Assembly: GCA_900554365.1 (NCBI GenBank)
Contig: USGY01000006.1
Location: 1-57,168 of the forward strand
Direction: 5' to 3'
Origin: an uncultured Clostridium sp.
Lineage (GTDB): Bacteria; Bacillota; Clostridia; TANB77; CAG-508
DNA length: 57,168 nt
Shown in pieces: positions 52,243-57,168 of this stretch (its first letter is position 1; every line of letters begins with the position of its first letter). Both the position numbers and the translations under genes were made by a program. The notes under the pieces are model-generated. The model was given only the letters and a program-made list of their open reading frames with translations, did no database searches and had not been told where the DNA came from.

Positions 52243-52344
52243 CATAAAAAAGATTGATAAAAAGTATATCATTTAATAGAATTTAATGAAATAAAAAATA
52301 CGGAACAGAAGATAGTAAACATAAGAAAAATGGGAGGTATACTA

Positions 52345-53359
52345 ATGTCAGAAAAACAAGAAATGAAATTAGAGGAAGAAGCAAAACAAAAAGAGAAATT
52401 AAAAAATAAAGAAAAATTAAATCAAAAAGGAGAAAGAGCAATAACATTAATAGCATTAGTAATAACGATTATTATCCAGTATTTAAAGGAAAAAAATACG
52501 GATATAACTTTATAAATGAAAGCAATTGTTATAATATATCATTAGCATTAGATGATACTAATAATCCATATGGATTAACAAGTAGCGCAAATAGCCATTT
52601 AATAAAAAATAGTGAATGGGGAGCAGCAGCATATTTATCAATGAGTCAATATGGATATTCAGGAGGAACAATAAGTACAGACACAGAAAAATATAAAAAT
52701 AATTTAAGTATATCAAGTAATAGTGAATCAAGTCCAGTACAAAATCCAAATAATACAGGAGGAATAACAGCAATAACAGGATATACAGAATCAGGAGCAA
52801 GAACAGGACAAAATGTAATGACGACATACTCAGACCCAGAAAGTTTTACAGAAGCAATAAGTGGAAGTAATGGAACATCATATGCATGGAATAATGTAAA
52901 TAGTAATAGTATAGAAGGAAATGGAACAAAATCAAGTACCACAGGAAATATATATGGTATATATGATATGGGAGGATGTTTAGCAGAATTTACATCATCA
53001 TATGTAAATAATTTAACATATATAGGACAAGGAAGTGTATTTGCAACAGGAACATCGACATATTTAGCAACAGCATATCCAAAGAATGCAACAACGGCAA
53101 TTGATTTTAATACAGCATATGAAGCAGGAGCGTTTAAAGAAGTACATGGAGATGCCATATATGAAACATCAAAAAATGTAGGTGAAGGATTAGCTTGGTT
53201 TGAGCAAAATCTAGAAAAGGATCGACCTGCAACTCAACTCTTCTTACCTCGCGGTGGAAATTGGATTCATATAGACAAACGGACTTGTGCGGATTGTCTG
53301 ACTATGATGGAGCCGAGTATAGCCTTTCAGGATTTCGTAGCGTGTTAGTTGTGGAGTAG
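52345..53359 (+). pseudogene. Host surface protein (prepilin-like start, FGE-type end) with deletion; two CGG +1 sites
   Basis: Starts at ATG 52345 (GGGAGG site) with a prepilin-like N-terminus: Lys/Glu-rich leader, then G-E-R-A-I-T-L-I-A-L-V-I-T-I-I. At about 52475 the frame changes by two bases (not a CGG site), consistent with an internal deletion of the helix and stalk. The downstream frame has a sulfatase-modifying/FGE-like fold: S-E-W-G-A-A-A-Y-L-S-M-S, G-N-I-Y-G-I-Y-D-M-G-G, and F-L-P-R-G-G-N-W. Its end needs a C skip at CGG 53280 and 53290 to give K-G-L-V-G-L-S-D-Y-D-G-A-E-Y-S-L-S-G-F-R-S-V-L-V-V-E, the conserved ending of such proteins. It lies outside the element. Confidence 0.75.
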
Positions 53360-53524
53360 CATTTTAAATTTTTGTTCGTTGCCACACCTTTGGATTTAAT
53401 TTTATTTCAATAAATTATATTGAAAACAAATAAATTATAGATAAAAATGTTCATAAGAAAATCATAAAATACAAACGAAAAGAGATTGATTAACTAAAAA
53501 TTAAACGAATAAATCTATTAAAGA

Positions 53525-53568
53525 AAAGCACAAAATGATATATATAATATCAATATTGTGCTTTTTTA
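53525..53568 (+). terminator. Intrinsic terminator after the FGE-like gene
   Basis: AAAGCACAA (53525-53533) pairs with TTGTGCTTT (53556-53564), followed by T-rich sequence. The stretch 53360-53524 shows no gene. Confidence 0.7.
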
Positions 53569-53689
53569 TTTTATTGGAAATAAACATTAAAATACATAAC
53601 TTCTAAACAAAATAAAAGAAACATATATCATATAAATCAATACCATTTACCCAAAAACCCACTTTTTCCAACAAAATTTTATGTAAAGG

Positions 53690-53718
53690 TTGATTTTGTA
53701 ACAAAAATGTAATATAAT
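53690..53718 (+). promoter_or_regulatory. Promoter of the large surface protein gene
   Basis: TTGATT (53690-53695), 17 bases, perfect TATAAT (53713-53718). The leader to 53886 contains a hairpin AAAACCT...AGGTTTT and an AAAGGAGAAGATGAG ribosome binding site. Confidence 0.7.
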
Positions 53719-53886
53719 TATCATGTTAATGAAACAAAAAATCAAAATCCACAAAACCTATTTCCGTAAAGGTTTTAAACCACATAAAACTCAGAAAAAA
53801 TTAAGGAAAAAAATACTATTGACGAATGAAAAAAAAATTGTTAGATTTATAAGTAATAAATATATTCTAAAGGAGAAGATGAGATT

Positions 53887-56800
53887 ATGAAGTTTAGGAA
53901 GATAATATATTTAGGGGTGTTTATGCTATTTGCATCATTAGTGCTTTTTATGACAAATGAATCAAAAGCAGCAGAATTAACTTCGCCAGTATATTTTGGG
54001 ATACAGGAGTATAGAACAAACTCAGACCCACAAAATATGGCATATGGTATTAACAATCCAAACAAAAATGGTTCTACAACAGAAACAATAAAAGGTGCCA
54101 AAATTTGGGATATTGTAAAATACAATAGTGCCAGTGGAGGAGTTTATGATAATAGTGTAGACTATTACTGTGTAAGAGCAGGTGTAGGATTTAGAAATAC
54201 AGGAGATATTGCTACATACGACTTTTCATGTAGTTTTAATACAGAAAGAGATGTATTGCTAAGTTCAAACAACAAATATCTAAAAAGCATAGCAGCAGAT
54301 GAAGCATATTATAAAATTCTTGCTTTAGCAGACTTGTTATATATACCAGGTGAATCAACAGATGAAGAAAAAACAGAATTATTAAATGCATCATTAGTTG
54401 CAGCTGGAATAGATATTGACGAATTTGCAGTTGGACTTACAAACTCAGATATAGAAGCAGTACAACAAGCAGCTGTATGGTATTTCACAAACTATGATGA
54501 TGAATTATATGCTACTGTATATAATCAAAAAGGATTAGAAAACGAAGATTGGTTTACTTATAACTTTAATGGAATGGAAGATTATACAAGCCTTAGAGAT
54601 TATCCTAAGGGAGTTGACGATCCAGATGCAGTATCACAAGAAGGAGAGCAAAGATTAAGACAAGCGGTTGCACTTTATAATTATTTAATTGATACAGCAG
54701 TAGAAAGAGAACAAGGATATAAAGATGGAACAACAAAATCTAGAAGTGAAATTACATTATATTTTAATTTCGCAAATGAAGAAGTACAACCAATTATAAA
54801 AATAGAAAAATTACCACCAGAAGAAAAAGAATTTGATATGGCATTAAGAAAATATATTACAGAAATAGATGGTGTTCAATTACAAAGTAATGTTACAAGA
54901 GTACCAGAAATAGATGCATCACAATTAGGAACAACTTCTACAACAGCAGTATATAAACATAGAAAAGACCCAATATCTGTTTCAACAGGAACAAAAGTTA
55001 CATATAATATTACAGTATATAATGAAGGTGAAAAACCAGGACGTGTTACAAAAATAGTTGACCAATTACCAGCTGGATTAAAATATCTTGAAATGAAAAC
55101 AACTGGATTTACAGCAGATTATGATGAAGCAAATAATAAAGTTACATTTACAAGAGAATCAAGTAATGAAACAAACTTAGATGCATTTGATGGAACAACG
55201 CCAGAATCAGAAACAATTACAATAGTTTGTGAGGTAACACAAAAACCTGATAGCCAAAATAGCATAGTATTAACAAATGTTGCATGGATAGAAGAAGAAT
55301 ATGATGCTGAAGATGATGTAACAATTACAAATCAAGAAGGTGCTGATAGAGATTCAACACCATCAACAAGACCAGATGTAAATCAAAATAATATGACAGA
55401 TTATAAAGGAACAACAAGTGAAACAGATTTATCACAAAATATATATTATCCAGGACAAGAAGATGATGATGACTTCGAAAAATTAATAATTTCTCCAAAA
55501 GCATTTGACTTAAAATTAATTAAAAGAATAGTAGAAGTAAATGGACAAGTAGTTCCAGAAAGATTAGAAAGTGTTGATGTTACAAACTTAGCTAATGGAA
55601 CAGCAACAACAGCACAATATAATATGAATAAAGAACCTGTTACAGTAAAACAAGGAGATATAGTTAAATATACATTAAGAATATATAATGAAGGTGATAT
55701 TGATGGATATGCATCAGAAATCACAGAAGATGTACCAGAAGGACTAGAATTCTTATGGTCAGAAGATGATGTAACAAATGATACATCTTTATCAGTTCAA
55801 GAAAAAGAAGCAATTCAATATAACCAATCAATATGGGACATTGAAAATATAGATAGTACAACAAATAAGATTACAATGATTTCTACAAACTATTTAGCTA
55901 AAGGACAAGGAGAAGAACAAATAACAGATGGTGCAAATCTTATTAAAGCATTTGACAAAACTAAAGGATATTTAGATACAGAAACAGAAAAAAATCCAGA
56001 TTATAGAGAAGTATCAGTATATATGAAAGTTGTTTCAACAGATTCAGCAGGTACAATAATTAGAAATGAAGCAGCTATTACAGAAGATACAGATTTAAAT
56101 GGAGATCCAGTAAATGATAGAGATTCTGACACAGAAACATGGGTAAAATATGAAGATGACGAAGACTATGATAATGTAGTTTTAGAAGTATTTGACTTAG
56201 CGTTAAGAAAATTCATAGCAGCAGTTAGTCCAGATGCACAAATTGATGATGGAGATTATTTAAGAAATGAAGATGGAACATATTTAAGAGCTCCAGAAGT
56301 AGATACATCAGACTTAAACGAAATTGGTGAAGATGGACAAATGATTACAACAGCAACATATAATCATCCAAAAACACCAGTAGAAGTTAACAAAAATGAT
56401 TATGTAGTATATATGTTAAGAGTATATAATGAAGGACAAATAGATGGTTATGCAAGTGAAATTACAGATTACTTACCAGAATATTTAGAATTTGTAGATG
56501 GAGAATTCAATGAGCAATATGGATGGACAGTATCAGAAGATGGAAGAATTGTTACAACAAACTATTTACAAGATTCTGTTATAGTAAAAACATCAGAAAA
56601 TGATGAAGGTGAAATTGTTTTAGCATATAGAGAAGTGCCAATACTATGTAGAGTTAAAGATACAGCAAATATGAATGAAAATATCACAAATATTGCTGAA
56701 ATAACAGAATATAGAGATGAAGACAAACAAGAAATAATAGATAGAGATTCTGAAAAAGACAATGTAAATCTTCCAAGTGATGAAGAATTACCAGAATATA

Positions 56801-57168
56801 AAGATGATGAAGTTGGACCATATGTTCCAGGACAAGAAGATGATGATGACTTCGAAAAAGTAGTAATTAGACCATTTGATTTAGCATTAAGAAAATTTAT
56901 TACTGGAGTAAATGATGAAGAAGTAACAACAAGAGTACCTCAAGTTTCATATGATGAAGAAAATAATCAAATAACATATAATCATACTAAAGACCCAGTA
57001 GAAGTGGTAACAAATGATACAGTTATATATACAATAAGAGTATATAACGAAGGTGAAAAAGCAGGTTATGCAAGTGAAGTAGCAGATGACTTACCAGCAG
57101 GACTAGAATTTTTACCAGAAAATGAAATAAACCAAGAATACAGATGGGTAATGTATGATGCAGAAGGA
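53887..57168 (+). CDS. Large thioester-domain/DUF11-repeat surface adhesin (partial)
   Basis: At least 1094 residues, running off the window. Signal peptide residues 1-28 (ends S-K-A-A-E). The N-terminal thioester domain has Cys in V-D-Y-Y-C-V-R-A and Gln in A-V-Q-Q-A-A-V-W-Y-F. Tandem modules of about 200-230 residues follow, each opening with F-D-L-A-L-R-K-F-I or a variant and containing G-D-x-V-x-Y-x-x-R-V-Y-N-E-G and a Y-A-S-E-I/V segment (DUF11/adhesin-like). At least four modules are visible. It probably projects from the host cell to bind surfaces. It has no in-frame CGG across 3.3 kb. The anchor is beyond the window. Confidence 0.85.
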   Translation, partial: MKFRKIIYLGVFMLFASLVLFMTNESKAAELTSPVYFGIQEYRTNSDPQNMAYGINNPNKNGSTTETIKGAKIWDIVKYNSASGGVYDNSVDYYCVRAGVGFRNTGDIATYDFSCSFNTERDVLLSSNNKYLKSIAADEAYYKILALADLLYIPGESTDEEKTELLNASLVAAGIDIDEFAVGLTNSDIEAVQQAAVWYFTNYDDELYATVYNQKGLENEDWFTYNFNGMEDYTSLRDYPKGVDDPDAVSQEGEQRLRQAVALYNYLIDTAVEREQGYKDGTTKSRSEITLYFNFANEEVQPIIKIEKLPPEEKEFDMALRKYITEIDGVQLQSNVTRVPEIDASQLGTTSTTAVYKHRKDPISVSTGTKVTYNITVYNEGEKPGRVTKIVDQLPAGLKYLEMKTTGFTADYDEANNKVTFTRESSNETNLDAFDGTTPESETITIVCEVTQKPDSQNSIVLTNVAWIEEEYDAEDDVTITNQEGADRDSTPSTRPDVNQNNMTDYKGTTSETDLSQNIYYPGQEDDDDFEKLIISPKAFDLKLIKRIVEVNGQVVPERLESVDVTNLANGTATTAQYNMNKEPVTVKQGDIVKYTLRIYNEGDIDGYASEITEDVPEGLEFLWSEDDVTNDTSLSVQEKEAIQYNQSIWDIENIDSTTNKITMISTNYLAKGQGEEQITDGANLIKAFDKTKGYLDTETEKNPDYREVSVYMKVVSTDSAGTIIRNEAAITEDTDLNGDPVNDRDSDTETWVKYEDDEDYDNVVLEVFDLALRKFIAAVSPDAQIDDGDYLRNEDGTYLRAPEVDTSDLNEIGEDGQMITTATYNHPKTPVEVNKNDYVVYMLRVYNEGQIDGYASEITDYLPEYLEFVDGEFNEQYGWTVSEDGRIVTTNYLQDSVIVKTSENDEGEIVLAYREVPILCRVKDTANMNENITNIAEITEYRDEDKQEIIDRDSEKDNVNLPSDEELPEYKDDEVGPYVPGQEDDDDFEKVVIRPFDLALRKFITGVNDEEVTTRVPQVSYDEENNQITYNHTKDPVEVVTNDTVIYTIRVYNEGEKAGYASEVADDLPAGLEFLPENEINQEYRWVMYDAEG

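Noticed and set aside
1505..53292. Extra C bases as sequencing or assembly errors
   Set aside because: Random or homopolymer errors would fall in all three codon positions, on both strands and outside genes. Here every one is a C directly before a GGN glycine codon in the sense strand, and TGG, AGG and out-of-frame GG are never affected. Resequencing would still be a useful check.
1..57168. CRISPR arrays, tRNA or rRNA genes
   Set aside because: None seen: no regularly spaced direct repeats, cloverleaf or rRNA segments. In particular no tRNA that could explain CGG decoding lies in this window.

Overview
The window comes from a very AT-rich Gram-positive bacterium, most likely an uncultured gut Clostridia/Bacillota lineage. 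It contains strong AAGGAGG ribosome binding sites, sortase and thioester/CnaB surface proteins, a Firmicutes-type conjugation module and large serine recombinases. About 51.5 kb (roughly 78-51600) is one integrative and conjugative element (ICE) inserted in a D-alanyl-D-alanine carboxypeptidase gene. The 3' part of that gene lies at 1-77 and the 5' part at 51597-52020, both on the minus strand. Removing the element restores a continuous SxN-motif region (SGNDAAVALAEY). Host chromosome resumes from 51601.

The main observation is a systematic decoding anomaly. I find 28 in-frame CGG codons in plus-strand genes, and at every one the protein is interrupted unless the C is skipped and the next three bases (GGN, glycine) are read in the +1 frame. 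No in-frame CGG can be read as arginine anywhere on either strand, while about 30 out-of-frame CGG trinucleotides are harmless. With the rule CGGN = Gly, intact and conserved proteins appear: a pilin, VirB4 (7 sites), VirB6 (2), an M23 peptidase (7, several in its active-site motifs), a Replic_Relax-like protein (1), VirD4 (4), a serine recombinase (2), two accessory proteins (1 each), and a host gene outside the element (2). This suggests a lineage in which CGG is not an arginine codon but a +1 frameshift or four-base glycine signal. The CDS coordinates given here span the joined reading frames.

Layout. 189-8250: HTH protein, pilin, PrgI/VirB3, VirB4, VirB6, M23 peptidase and sortase. 8335-13292: a membrane protein, a thioester/CnaB adhesin ending in LPRTG, SpoVG and a RusA-like nuclease, several of them preceded by related ribosome-binding-site-sequestering hairpins. 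13406-16983: hairpin (oriT candidate), Replic_Relax-like protein, VirD4 coupling protein and S1/OB protein. 17000-34380: accessory cargo, including an orphan piece resembling the VirD4 all-alpha domain, a kinase-like protein, a Sel1-repeat protein, two transglutaminase-like proteins, a metallophosphoesterase, paired 150-residue proteins and an XRE regulator with its palindromic operator. 34400-44241 (minus): DNA-processing operon with primase-like, ArdC-like, PcfJ, PcfK, SSB, Rad50-like and a possible recombination directionality factor. 44241-48293: hairpin array and regulators (XRE, sigma-like, HTH), plus a candidate small RNA complementary to the 5' hairpins of the adhesin and spoVG. 48384-51572: two tandem large serine recombinases. 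51597-57168: host genes.

How they work together: VirB2/B3/B4/B6, the M23 peptidase and VirD4 would form the type IV secretion channel. The sortase and adhesin would mediate cell contact. The minus-strand operon would process and protect the transferred DNA, and the recombinases would excise and integrate the circle. Because nearly every channel gene depends on reading through CGG, the element should be functional only in hosts that share the anomalous decoding.
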